A stretch of 64,000 bases of DNA from Haloarchaeobius iranensis (GCF_900103505.1 NZ_FNIA01000002.1:62001-126000), one strand, 5' to 3'. Positions 8,289 to 16,656 are shown, counted from the first letter of the stretch. Program-made: numbers and translations. The notes: generated from the sequence alone by a model not told the origin.

Positions 8289-8630
8289 ATGGACGACGTA
8301 GACACCGAAGAGCCGCACGAATCAGCAGCGTCCGAGGAGTCGTCGGGCGGCCGCGGCCGCGAGGTCGAGGTCCCGATGCGGCTGTACAAGACCGTCACGG
8401 TGTTCGCGACGATGCTCGCGATGACGGGGGTCATCCTCGGGTTCATCGTGCTCGACACCGCGACGAACAACGCGAGCGCGGCGCTCTCGGAGGTGAACCT
8501 GCTGCTTGCGCTGCTCGGGCTCGGGCTCATCGTCGCAGGCGCGGCCATCTACGCGTTCTCGACGCGCTTTCGGACCGCGGGAATGGGAAAGTCTAAAGAC
8601 GACACCGACGAAGAATCCGATAATGGCTGA
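8289..8630 (+). CDS. Two-helix membrane protein of the bc operon
   Basis: A 113-residue protein: an acidic N terminus of about 30 residues, two hydrophobic helices at about 37-57 and 70-92, and a charged tail. Its stop overlaps the start of the next gene by 8 nt, so the two are translationally coupled. It has no recognisable motif and resembles other haloarchaeal bc-operon small membrane proteins (DUF7315 type from memory). Confidence 0.75.
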   Translation: MDDVDTEEPHESAASEESSGGRGREVEVPMRLYKTVTVFATMLAMTGVILGFIVLDTATNNASAALSEVNLLLALLGLGLIVAGAAIYAFSTRFRTAGMGKSKDDTDEESDNG

Positions 8631-8880
8631 CGAATTCATGAAGGGCCTGGCCATCGCGACGGCCTCCGGCCTCATCTGGATGGTGCTCGCCGGCTGGTAC
8701 AACACCCCCGGCTTCGAGGACACCCAGCTCCTCGGTGCGGACCCGGCTGACCCGAGCGCACTGGAGGCAATCGCCCTCATCGTCAAGGAGGGTCTCTTCT
8801 GGTTCATGATCCTGGGCGCGGTGACGTTCTGGATCGTCCTGCCGGCCGCACGTGAAGCACGCGCCCGACTCGCGAACTGA
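8623..8880 (+). CDS. Small membrane protein, last gene of the bc operon
   Basis: An 85-residue protein with two helices, at about 6-24 and 52-74, separated by a short acidic loop. The ATG overlaps the previous stop by 8 nt. Likely a small structural or assembly subunit of the bc complex (DUF7314 type from memory); no motif supports a specific function. A gap of 372 nt follows. Confidence 0.75.
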   Translation: MADEFMKGLAIATASGLIWMVLAGWYNTPGFEDTQLLGADPADPSALEAIALIVKEGLFWFMILGAVTFWIVLPAAREARARLAN

Positions 8881-9252
8881 CCACGAACGACTGCCGCTGT
8901 CGGAGCCGTCTCGCCACGAGACCCTCTTTCTGTCACCGCCACAGCCACGAGCCGAAGCGATACAGCACGTGTCACGAGCGGCGTGCAGGTGACGACCCGG
9001 GATACCAGTCGCGGGGGTGCCAGCGGGCCCGCGGATTCGAGCAGGTGAGACCACGGCCGTAGTGCGGAGCCTGGACGGGACAAATCCACTGCCAGGCTGG
9101 ACCGGGCGGCACAGCGCGCGACTCACGCCGGCTGCGGCGACAGTGTCACGAGCGAGCGGCCGTCGTCATCGCCGCTGGCATTCCGCGTCGGTGACGGCTC
9201 GGCGGACGAGCCAGCGGCTGGTGGGCAGTGAAGAACGAACGACGGGGCCGCC
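8881..9252. other. 372-nt intergenic region between convergent genes
   Basis: No conserved ORF, tRNA or strong inverted repeat is visible. The short T-rich patch CCCTCTTTCTGTC at about 8921-8935 could serve as terminator for the bc operon. The rest is GC-rich and featureless by eye. Confidence 0.4.
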
Positions 9253-9708
9253 TCAGACGATGGCGCCCCAGTAGTCCGAGACGAGGAAGAACAGGGACTG
9301 GAAGCCGGCGTAGGCCAGCGTGAACGCGGAGATGCCGAGCGCGCCCTTCGGCGCTCGGAGCTTGTCGTCCTTGCGGAGGTCCACGCTGCGGACCTCGTGT
9401 TCGAAGACGTCGGCGATGACGAGGCCGACGACGAACATCGAGAGGACGATGCCGCCGTGGGGAGCGACGGTCGTGTAGTAGAACGTCCCGAGCAGGAGCA
9501 ACACGTTGGTCGCCTCGTGCAGCGGGTGGCGGCTCAGCGACTCCACGTCCTCCTCGGCTGCTTCCGCGACGTTGCGGCGGTACGCGAGGAGACGGGTCAG
9601 CATGTTGGCGACGACGAGTCCGAGCAGGACGAACTCGATCACCAACACGCCTGAGACGACTTCGCGCCCGAGCTGGTCGACCGGGCCGAGCATCACGTTA
9701 GGGTCCAT
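9253..9708 (-). CDS. Four-helix membrane protein, likely bc-complex associated
   Basis: A 151-residue protein with about four hydrophobic helices, a histidine-bearing loop (RHPLHEATN) and a polar central loop (EHEVRSVDLRKDDK). It faces the bc operon convergently. No enzymatic motif; probably a haloarchaea-restricted family (DUF7313 type from memory). The link to the bc complex is positional. Confidence 0.75.
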   Translation of the reverse strand: MDPNVMLGPVDQLGREVVSGVLVIEFVLLGLVVANMLTRLLAYRRNVAEAAEEDVESLSRHPLHEATNVLLLLGTFYYTTVAPHGGIVLSMFVVGLVIADVFEHEVRSVDLRKDDKLRAPKGALGISAFTLAYAGFQSLFFLVSDYWGAIV

Positions 9709-9753
9709 ACTCCAACCTCGGACGTTAGGACATTAGAGTTTTTCCAAAGCTGG

Positions 9754-10512
9754 CTACCACGGTGGCTCGCTCTGTGGCGGGCAGAGAATCTCCAGCTCGT
9801 GCCCGGGCGACAGGCGAACCGGGACCGCGGGGTCGACCGTGCTGGCGGGCCGGTCGTCGACGAGCAACGAGACGCTCCCCTCGTCGCGCTCGACGGACAG
9901 GACCACGTCCTCCTGGGGAACGACCCAGTGGTCGGTGTCGATGGCGAAGGGCCCGATCGGCACGACGGTGGCGACCCCCGTTGCGCCGGCGACGACCGGT
10001 GCGCCGGCCGCGCGGGCGTAGCCGCGGGTTCCGGCTGGGGTGGCGACGACGACGCCGTCCGCGCGGAACTGGCTGACCTCCTCGCCGTCGGCAGCGACGC
10101 GGTATTCCGAGATACGCGCGGGTTCGGTCGTCACGAGCGTCACGTCGAAGACGGCGTCGTGGCGCTCGTCGCCGACGCGGACCGCGAGCGCGCGCCGCGT
10201 GGTCCGTGCGACATCGTCCTCGATGACGGCCCTGATGGCTGTCGTCGCCGCATCGGCTGCGACCGACCGAACGCCGGCGCCGGCAGCGACGGGCAGCACC
10301 GGGACGTCGACCGCTGCGCTCGCGAGGTCCCCGAGCGCCCGCTCGCCCACCGCGACGACGAACGCGGCGTCACCGACGCTGGCGGGGTCGCCGGCCAGCG
10401 GGACCGCGTTCGCCTCCGAGACGGCGGTCCTGATGCGTTCGACCGTCTCCTCCTGCGTCCCGACGACGCCGACGGTCGGCGGCTCGTCGCTGTCGCGGGC
10501 GGCACTCTCCAT
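9754..10512 (-). CDS. NAD kinase-like protein with degenerate N-terminal motif
   Basis: A 252-residue cytosolic protein. The C-terminal half carries an NAD-kinase-like substrate strand, ADGVVVATPAGTRGYARAAG, corresponding to DG...STPTGSTAYS..AGG in true NAD kinases. The N-terminal half ends in AAFVVAVGERALGDL where NAD kinases have the GGDGT loop that holds the catalytic aspartate, so that motif is lost. It is therefore probably a divergent paralogue with altered or no kinase activity. The ATG at 10512 is preferred; a TTG 27 nt upstream is possible. The gene precedes the 9253 membrane protein on the same strand. Confidence 0.8.
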   Translation of the reverse strand: MESAARDSDEPPTVGVVGTQEETVERIRTAVSEANAVPLAGDPASVGDAAFVVAVGERALGDLASAAVDVPVLPVAAGAGVRSVAADAATTAIRAVIEDDVARTTRRALAVRVGDERHDAVFDVTLVTTEPARISEYRVAADGEEVSQFRADGVVVATPAGTRGYARAAGAPVVAGATGVATVVPIGPFAIDTDHWVVPQEDVVLSVERDEGSVSLLVDDRPASTVDPAVPVRLSPGHELEILCPPQSEPPW

Positions 10513-10666
10513 GCGGAGTACTCGCGCCCGCGCCGACAAAAAGGCTACAACTCACTCCTGCCAGCAGCGGCGTTGGTGGTCGGCGAGAACACCGGCAGTT
10601 CGAGTGGTCAGGTAGCCCGCCGACCGTGGAACACGTCGACTGTTCGGACGAACTCCAATGGCGGGC

Positions 10667-11992
10667 TCACGCTTCGTCGTAGGGCCAGTCGCCGGTGATC
10701 TTCATGCCCTCGGCGAGGTCCTCGTCTTCGAGTGCCGCCGCGATCTCTTCGGGCTCCTTGTGCGGAATCTCGACGGCCTCGGCCGCGACGTGGACCGTGA
10801 GCGCGCCCAGCAGGATGGCCTGCTCGCGGAGGTCCCGGACCTCGAGCTTGTCGAGGGTGTCGGCGTGGGTGTGGCCCCAGCCGCGGCCCGAGCCCTCGCT
10901 CTTGCCGTAGGCGTGGTAGCCGGGGACGCCCCACTGGGTGAACGGCCAGTGGTCGCTGTGGGGGCCCAGCTTCGGGACGGTCTCGACGGGGTGTTCGAAG
11001 CGGTCGGCGACGGTCTCGACGGCGTCCTCGAGTGCGTCGAAGCCGTGGGTGTAGAGCGCGAGGTCACGGCCCTGGGCGACGCCGTCGGCGTTGACGACGG
11101 CCGTCACGTCGTCGAGGTCGACCCGGTCCGCCTCGTGCGCGGAGCCGACGAGGCCGACCTCCTCGGCACCGAAGGCGACGAAGCGGACGCGGGTCTCGAG
11201 GTCGGACTCGAGCTCCGCGAGGATGCGGGCGAGCTCGACGACCATCGCGGTGCCGGCACCGTTGTCCATCGCGCCGGTCGAGATGTCGTGGGCGTCGACG
11301 TGGCTGGTGACGTAGACCACGTCGTCGGTCTCGGGGCCGAGTTCGGCGTGGACGTTCTGGCTGGTCGCGTCGGGCGTCTCCGCGGTGACGGAGACGGTGA
11401 GCTCGTCGCCCTCGTGACGGCGGACCAGCTGGGCACCGGTCTCGGCGGAGACGCCGACCGCGGGGATGTCGCCGACAGGTGATTCGTCGGTCCCCACGGA
11501 GCCGGTGGGCGGGAGACAGCCCTCGACGTGGTTGCGGTAGACGAAGGCGGCCGCGCCGGCCTCGACGGCGTGGTAGTACTTCTCCCGGCGGTGGAGGTAG
11601 CGGTCGTAGTGGTCGGGCACGTCGCTGCGGGCGACGACGACCTTCCCGTCGCAGTCCGCCTCCTCGAAGTCGGCTGGGAGGCCGTAGCCGAGGTCGACGA
11701 GGGCCCCAGAGACCTCGGCGGCGGGACTGCGCGGCAGCGCGATGCACTCGTGGGCCTCGGCGTACGTCGCGCCGTCGGCACGGACCGCGCTGTCGCCGCG
11801 CTCCCAGCCCTGTATCTCGAACTCGTCGAGGTGTGCGTCGCGTGCGCCCACCGCTGCGAGTGCGTCCCGTGTCGCCGCCGCGGCGGCCCGTTCGCCCTCG
11901 CTTCCGGCCATCCGATTGCCGATGTCGACCAGCGTCGCGAGGTGCTCCCACCCGGTGTCGCTCGTGAAGGTACGACCGATCCAGTTGCTCAT
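10667..11992 (-). CDS. M28 family zinc metallopeptidase with PA-like insert
   Basis: Probable aminopeptidase. The 441-residue protein has two zinc-binding segments, SHVDAHDISTGAMDNGAG and the EEVGLVGS / NADGVAQG pair. A late GWGHTHADTLDKLE segment carries the last histidine, giving the H-D-E-D/H set of the M28 fold. Between about 100 and 200 is a protease-associated-like domain (GALVDLGYG, GKVVVARSD). There is no signal peptide, so it probably acts in the cytosol. The ATG chosen begins MSNWIGRTF; an upstream in-frame extension is not conserved-looking. Confidence 0.9.
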   Translation of the reverse strand: MSNWIGRTFTSDTGWEHLATLVDIGNRMAGSEGERAAAAATRDALAAVGARDAHLDEFEIQGWERGDSAVRADGATYAEAHECIALPRSPAAEVSGALVDLGYGLPADFEEADCDGKVVVARSDVPDHYDRYLHRREKYYHAVEAGAAAFVYRNHVEGCLPPTGSVGTDESPVGDIPAVGVSAETGAQLVRRHEGDELTVSVTAETPDATSQNVHAELGPETDDVVYVTSHVDAHDISTGAMDNGAGTAMVVELARILAELESDLETRVRFVAFGAEEVGLVGSAHEADRVDLDDVTAVVNADGVAQGRDLALYTHGFDALEDAVETVADRFEHPVETVPKLGPHSDHWPFTQWGVPGYHAYGKSEGSGRGWGHTHADTLDKLEVRDLREQAILLGALTVHVAAEAVEIPHKEPEEIAAALEDEDLAEGMKITGDWPYDEA

Positions 11993-12152
11993 ATCCGCCA
12001 CTCGCTGCGGCCCCGCGTAAGGATTGTGACTCCGGCACACGAGTTACGATTCGTCAGATTCCTGCCGAGGTTCACCGACGAATCCTGGCGAGAATCCGGA
12101 TAGTATATAAATAAGGCAATAAATTCCACACCGAAGCGGCAGTGGGGCGATG

Positions 12153-12160
12153 TTTTATTA
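12153..12160 (+). promoter_or_regulatory. Candidate TATA box for the E1-alpha gene
   Basis: TTTTATTA lies about 45 nt before the ATG at 12203, which would give a short 5' leader of about 20 nt. A second AT-rich element, TATATAAATA at about 12104-12113, could instead drive either this gene or the divergent peptidase. Confidence 0.4.
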
Positions 12161-12202
12161 CGTATAGGGCCGATTGTCCGATAGACTCTCAGGTGAACTA
12201 CA

Positions 12203-13267
12203 ATGTCAAGTGAGGCTGAAAACCTGGTCCGTGTGATGTCGCCGGGCGGCTCCGCCGTCGGAGATCGCCAGCTCGGGGAGACAGAAGCGAAAGCGCTCTA
12301 CGAGTCCATGGTGCTCGCACGGACATTCGACGAGAAGGCGATCAGCCTCCACCGGCAGGGCCGTATCGGCACGTACGCGCCGATGCGCGGGCAGGAGGCG
12401 GCACAGGTCGGCGCGGCCGCCGCCATGGCCGACCCGGACTACCTGTTCCCGACTTACAGGGACCACGCGATGTTCGTCGAGCGCGGCATCGACCTTCGCG
12501 AAGTCCTGCTCCACCTCCTCGGCGACGGCCAGTACGTCGACCGCGAGGACGGCGACGACCTCACCACGTTCACCAGTTCCATCCCCATCGCGACCCAGCT
12601 ACCCCACGCCGTCGGCGTCGGTATGGCGGCGAAGTACAAGGGCGACGACGTCGCCTCCCTGGTCTCCTTCGGCGACGGTGCGACCTCCGAGGGCGACTTC
12701 CACGAGGGGATGAACTTCGCCGGCGTCTTCGACACCCCGACCGTGTTCTTCTGTCAGAACAACGGCTACGCCATCTCGGTGCCGCGCGAGCGCCAGACCG
12801 CCAGCGCCACCATCGCCCAGAAGGCTCAGGCGTACGGCTTCGAGGGCGTCCGCGTCGACGGCAACGACGTGTTCGCCGTCCACGACGTCGTGACCGAGGC
12901 GCTGGAGAAGGCGAAAAACGGCGGCGGCCCGACGCTCATCGAGGCCGTCACGTATCGCCGCGGCGCGCACACCACGACTGACGACCCGTCCGTCTACCGC
13001 GACGAGGACGACGCTGCCGACTGGCTCCAGGAGGACCCGCTCGACCGCTCGCGCACGTACCTCGAGGAGGAGTTCGGCTGGTCCGACGAGGACCAGGAGG
13101 CCGTCGAGCAGTGGGCCACCGAGGAGGTCGCCCGGGCCGTCGAGGCCGCCGAGGAGCACACCGGCTACGAGCCCGAGGAGATGTTCGAGCACGTCTACGA
13201 GGAGATGCCCCGCCAACTGCGCGAGCAGCGCCGGCAGCTCCCCGAGGACCCCCAGGTCGGCCACTGA
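12203..13267 (+). CDS. 2-oxoacid dehydrogenase E1 component, alpha subunit (orphan)
   Basis: Thiamine-diphosphate-dependent decarboxylase subunit of the pyruvate or branched-chain 2-oxoacid dehydrogenase type. The 354-residue protein has the ThDP/Mg motif GDGATSEGDFHEGMNF...QNN (GDG at about 157-159, NN at 186-187) and the RRGAHTTTDDP loop typical of branched-chain E1-alpha. The substrate is not certain. Notably no E1-beta, E2 or E3 gene is beside it, although E1-alpha needs a beta partner. It faces an Lrp-family regulator convergently, which may control it. Confidence 0.9.
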   Translation: MSSEAENLVRVMSPGGSAVGDRQLGETEAKALYESMVLARTFDEKAISLHRQGRIGTYAPMRGQEAAQVGAAAAMADPDYLFPTYRDHAMFVERGIDLREVLLHLLGDGQYVDREDGDDLTTFTSSIPIATQLPHAVGVGMAAKYKGDDVASLVSFGDGATSEGDFHEGMNFAGVFDTPTVFFCQNNGYAISVPRERQTASATIAQKAQAYGFEGVRVDGNDVFAVHDVVTEALEKAKNGGGPTLIEAVTYRRGAHTTTDDPSVYRDEDDAADWLQEDPLDRSRTYLEEEFGWSDEDQEAVEQWATEEVARAVEAAEEHTGYEPEEMFEHVYEEMPRQLREQRRQLPEDPQVGH

Positions 13268-13307
13268 CCGGGCCGTTCCTCGGTCGACCCGAACCGCGCC
13301 AGGTTTC

Positions 13308-13793
13308 TCAGTCGTCCGTGAACTCGGACAGTAGCGTCTCCATGCTGTAGCTCTCGAGCCCGCGAGCGTCGTCCCAGAGCGTGTCGATGACGTACGTCGA
13401 GTTCGTGCGCTCGATCTCGGGCACCTCCTCGAACGAGCGCATCAAGTCGCCGACCATGTCGGCGTCCCCGACGCGTGCGATGGCGATGAAGTCCGTCTCG
13501 CCCATTGTCGAGAACAGCTGTGTCACGCCCTCTATCTCGCGGATGCCGTCGGCCACGTCGGAGTGCGTACCGCTGTAATCCGCGAGCACCTCGACGATGA
13601 CCGTGACGCTCAGCCCGAACGCGTCCAGGTCGAGGTCGTAGAGGTCGTTCTCGACGATGCCGTCCTCCCGCAGGTTGTTCAGCCGATAGTGGATCGTCGA
13701 CACCGGAATCCCGGTCTCCTCGTGGAGCTTGTCCGGACTCCCGGTTCCCAGCTCGGCGATCGCCTTCAGGAGCCTGATGTCGCGCTCGTCCAT
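13308..13793 (-). CDS. Lrp/AsnC family transcriptional regulator
   Basis: DNA-binding regulator, often responsive to amino acids. The 161-residue protein has an N-terminal winged helix (MDERDIRLLKAI through a recognition helix near TIHYRLNNLREDGIV) and a C-terminal ligand-binding RAM-like domain from about 60. A Shine-Dalgarno-like GGAGGA lies just before the ATG, unlike most neighbours. It is divergent from the EamA transporter across a 180-nt AT-rich spacer with a large inverted repeat, and convergent with the E1-alpha gene. Likely targets are one or both neighbours. Confidence 0.9.
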   Translation of the reverse strand: MDERDIRLLKAIAELGTGSPDKLHEETGIPVSTIHYRLNNLREDGIVENDLYDLDLDAFGLSVTVIVEVLADYSGTHSDVADGIREIEGVTQLFSTMGETDFIAIARVGDADMVGDLMRSFEEVPEIERTNSTYVIDTLWDDARGLESYSMETLLSEFTDD

Positions 13794-13878
13794 GGTTCCT
13801 CCGTGCAGGGGCGTGCTAAAGAAGGTTTGCCACAGAGAATTTTAGATACGAAATTCATTCCAAGCCCGAATTTTGAAC

Positions 13879-13916
13879 CCAGTTCTATTATATTCGCATC
13901 CATACAATAGAATTGG
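13879..13916. promoter_or_regulatory. 14-bp inverted repeat in the Lrp/EamA divergent spacer
   Basis: CCAGTTCTATTATA and TACAATAGAATTGG form near-perfect arms (12 of 14 pairs) around a 10-nt spacer. It is AT-rich against a GC-rich background and lies between a regulator and a transporter gene, so it is a good operator candidate. Confidence 0.55.
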
Positions 13917-13942
13917 CAGGTTAGAGCGTCTGACCCGATTCC

Positions 13943-13949
13943 TTTTTAT
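13943..13949 (+). promoter_or_regulatory. TATA box of the EamA transporter gene
   Basis: TTTTTAT, 25-31 nt before the ATG at 13974, at the distance expected for a leaderless haloarchaeal transcript. Confidence 0.5.
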
Positions 13950-13973
13950 CCGCCCACATTTGCAGATTTCACT

Positions 13974-14915
13974 ATGCTAGATGCGATTCAGTCGAAGGCA
14001 GTCCCGGATACGAGTGGACTGTTCGTACTGTTGGCCACCCTCTGGGGGGCGTCGTTCGTCGCTATCGAGATCGGACTCCACCACTTCCCCCCGCTCCTGT
14101 TCGCCGCGCTCCGGTACGACGTGGCCGGTGTACTCGTCCTCGCGTACGCGGTCTGGTCGGTCGACCGCTGGCGGCCCCGGGGGCGGACGGAGTGGCTCCA
14201 GACCGGCGTCACGGCGCTGTTCGTCTTCGCCGCGTACCACGCACTCCTCTACCTCGGCGAACAGCACGTCTCCGGCGCGGTCGCCGCCGTCGTCATCAGT
14301 CTCTCGCCCATCCTCACCGCGGGCTTCGGGAGCGCGCTGGACGTCGACGACCCGCTCCAGCCGCTCGGCGCGGTCGGCTTCCTCGTCGGCATCGCGGGCG
14401 TCTTCGTCGTGGTCCAGCCCGAGCCCGGGACCGCGTTGTCGTCCAGCTTCGTCGGCGTACTCCTCGTGTTCTGCGCCGGAACGAGCTTCGCCCTCGGCTC
14501 GGTACTGACGCGCCCGCTCGACACCGGCCTCCCGGTACAGACGAAGCAGGCCTGGGCGATGCTCGTCGGGGCGGCCATGCTCCACGTCGGCAGCGCTGTC
14601 CGCGGCGAGTCCGTCCTCGCCATCGAGTGGACCGGCACCGCCGTCGCGTCGCTCGCCTACCTCGCGCTCGCGTCCGGCGTCGTCGCCTTCCTGCTCTACT
14701 TCGAGCTGCTGGAGCGACTCGGGCCCACGGAACTCAACCTCGTCGGCTACCTCGAACCCGTCGTCGCGACCGTCGTCGCCTGGGTCGTCCTCGGGAGCGT
14801 GGTCGACGGGACCACGCTGCTCGGCTTCGTCGTCATCTTCGCCGGCTTCGCGCTCATCAAGCGCGACCTGCTCCACCGGCTCTCCGTCGGCCGATTGGCA
14901 CGGCTCCGTCGCTGA
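13974..14915 (+). CDS. EamA/DMT-family transporter
   Basis: Drug/metabolite transporter superfamily permease, probably exporting a small metabolite or amino acid. The 313-residue protein has about ten hydrophobic helices arranged as two repeats of five. The first begins TLWGASFVAIEIGL, a typical EamA signature (W-G-x-x-F). The second is marked by the FCAGTSFALGSVLTRPL segment, and the last repeat has LLERLGPTELNLVGYLEPVVA. The substrate cannot be predicted. Its divergent neighbour is an Lrp regulator, which suggests amino-acid-responsive control. Confidence 0.9.
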   Translation: MLDAIQSKAVPDTSGLFVLLATLWGASFVAIEIGLHHFPPLLFAALRYDVAGVLVLAYAVWSVDRWRPRGRTEWLQTGVTALFVFAAYHALLYLGEQHVSGAVAAVVISLSPILTAGFGSALDVDDPLQPLGAVGFLVGIAGVFVVVQPEPGTALSSSFVGVLLVFCAGTSFALGSVLTRPLDTGLPVQTKQAWAMLVGAAMLHVGSAVRGESVLAIEWTGTAVASLAYLALASGVVAFLLYFELLERLGPTELNLVGYLEPVVATVVAWVVLGSVVDGTTLLGFVVIFAGFALIKRDLLHRLSVGRLARLRR

Positions 14916-14995
14916 CGGCCAGCGGCAAGCTACCCCGCGCCTCCCGGACGGCCGCTTCCGACTCGTTTTTGTCCCCCCGACCGTGACTCGATGGC

Positions 14996-16048
14996 ATGTA
15001 TCCGTACGACTTCGACTACGAACTCCTCGTCGAACTCACAGAGACCCACGGCCCGCCCGGCTACGAGGGCAACGTCCGCGACATCGTCCGGCGCGAGCTC
15101 GAGGACGAGGTCGACAGCCTCGAGAGCGACGCGATGGGCAACGTCGTCGGTACCGTCGAGGGCGAGGCCGACCGCGAGGTCGTCGTCGCCGCCCACATGG
15201 ACGAGATCGGCTTCATGGTGCGCCGGGTCGACGAGAAGGGGTTCCTCGCCATCGACGCCCTCGGCGGCTGGGACCCCGAGGTCCTCCGGGCCCAGCGCGT
15301 CGTGGTCCAGACGGAACAGGGGAAACTGCCGGGCGTCATCGGCTCCGTACCGCCCCACGCCGGGGGCAGCGACGACGGCGAGGAGCGCGACGTCCACGAC
15401 GTGCGCGTCGACGTCGGCCTCCCGACGGACGAGGTCGAGGAGCGCGTCGACGTCGGTGACCTGGTCACCATGGACCAGCGCACCCAGCCACTCGGTGACT
15501 GCATCTCCGGCAAATCCATCGACAACCGCGTCTCCGTCTTCGCGCTGCTCGAACTCGCGCGCCGCATCGAGGACCCGACCGCGACGATCCACTTCGTCGC
15601 CACCGTCCAGGAGGAGGTCGGCCTCCGCGGCGCGCAGACCATCGGCGTCGACCTCGACCCGGACCTCGCGCTGGCGCTCGACACGACCGTCGCGAACGAC
15701 CTCAGCGACTTCGACGAGTACGACCACGTGACCGACCTCGGTGCCGGGACCGCTATCAAGCTCAAGGACTCCTCGGTGATCACGAACCGGAAGGTCCACC
15801 GCCGGCTCCGCGAGGTTGCCGAGCAGGAGGGGATCGACCACCAGTTCGAGGTGCTCCCAACCGGTGGCACCGACACCGGTGGCCTCCAGCGCGCACACGG
15901 CTCGGTTCCGGTCGGCGCGGTCTCCATCCCGACGCGGTACCTCCACACGCCCACCGAGGTCGCACACGCCGACGACATCTCGGGTACCATCGAGCTCACC
16001 GCCGCGTTCCTCGAGGACGAGGACGGGTCGCACGACTACACGCTGTGA
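14996..16048 (+). CDS. M42 family metallopeptidase (TET-type aminopeptidase/endoglucanase family)
   Basis: Cytosolic aminopeptidase of the large self-compartmentalising TET kind, acting on short peptides after the proteasome. The 350-residue protein has the family zinc residues in AAHMDEIGFM (His and Asp), GKSIDNRV (bridging Asp), VQEEVGLRGA (catalytic Glu plus Glu), LALALDTT (Asp) and RYLHTPTE (His). Length is normal. The ATG gives an N terminus MYPYDFDYELL like haloarchaeal members. It lies 80 nt downstream of the EamA gene and 44 nt before a halocyanin gene. Confidence 0.93.
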   Translation: MYPYDFDYELLVELTETHGPPGYEGNVRDIVRRELEDEVDSLESDAMGNVVGTVEGEADREVVVAAHMDEIGFMVRRVDEKGFLAIDALGGWDPEVLRAQRVVVQTEQGKLPGVIGSVPPHAGGSDDGEERDVHDVRVDVGLPTDEVEERVDVGDLVTMDQRTQPLGDCISGKSIDNRVSVFALLELARRIEDPTATIHFVATVQEEVGLRGAQTIGVDLDPDLALALDTTVANDLSDFDEYDHVTDLGAGTAIKLKDSSVITNRKVHRRLREVAEQEGIDHQFEVLPTGGTDTGGLQRAHGSVPVGAVSIPTRYLHTPTEVAHADDISGTIELTAAFLEDEDGSHDYTL

Positions 16049-16092
16049 CCCGTATCGAAGAATTCAGTACGGGGCATCCCTAACCTCCGGCT

Positions 16093-16656
16093 ATGAACTC
16101 AGACACACCGGTCTCGCGTCGGCGATTCCTGCAGGGAGCGGCCGGCGCGACGGCGGCCGCCGCATCCGCTGGCGTCGCAACCGCACAGGAGGGCGAAGAC
16201 GGCGGTGGCGGCGGCAGCGCGACGGTCGCGGTCGGCCCGAACGGCGACTACGTCTACACGCCGGGGACGGAGGACCCGCTCTACATCAGTCCGGGGACGA
16301 CGGTGACGTTCGAGTGGGAGTCTGACAACCACAACATCAACCCGACGTCGGTGCCCGAGGGCTCGGACTGGGAGGGCCACATGCCCACCGAGAACACCGG
16401 GTTCAGCTACGAGTACACGTTCGAGACGATGGGCACCTACGAGTACCAGTGCGACCCCCACGCTGGCCTCGGCATGAAGGGCACCATCATCGTCAACGAG
16501 TCCGGTCAGGCACCGGGCGGTGAGGGTGGCGGCGGCCCGAGCCTGCCGGACAGCGCGATGTCCCTCGCCGTAGGTACCGTCGCGGCCATGCTGACGACCC
16601 TCTCGCTCGCGTATCTGTTCCTCCGCTACGGCGGCGACTACGAGACCCCGCAGTAG
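16093..16656 (+). CDS. Second membrane-anchored halocyanin (paralogue of 4771)
   Basis: Blue copper electron carrier. The 187-residue precursor has a Tat motif (SRRRFLQGAAG), a short Gly-rich linker, a plastocyanin-like domain with ligands His80, Cys120, His123 and Met128, and a C-terminal helix ending RYGGDYETPQ. Its copper domain is nearly identical in protein and DNA to the one in the bc operon (for example VAVGPNGDYVYTPGTE, GHMPTENTGF), while signal, linker and anchor differ. It stands alone before a Trk system, so it may serve a different partner or be a conditional substitute. Confidence 0.93.
   Translation: MNSDTPVSRRRFLQGAAGATAAAASAGVATAQEGEDGGGGGSATVAVGPNGDYVYTPGTEDPLYISPGTTVTFEWESDNHNINPTSVPEGSDWEGHMPTENTGFSYEYTFETMGTYEYQCDPHAGLGMKGTIIVNESGQAPGGEGGGGPSLPDSAMSLAVGTVAAMLTTLSLAYLFLRYGGDYETPQ

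Noticed and set aside
12104-12113. Main promoter of the E1-alpha gene
   Set aside because: TATATAAATA would leave a leader of about 70 nt, unusual here; TTTTATTA at 12153 is better placed, though either is possible.
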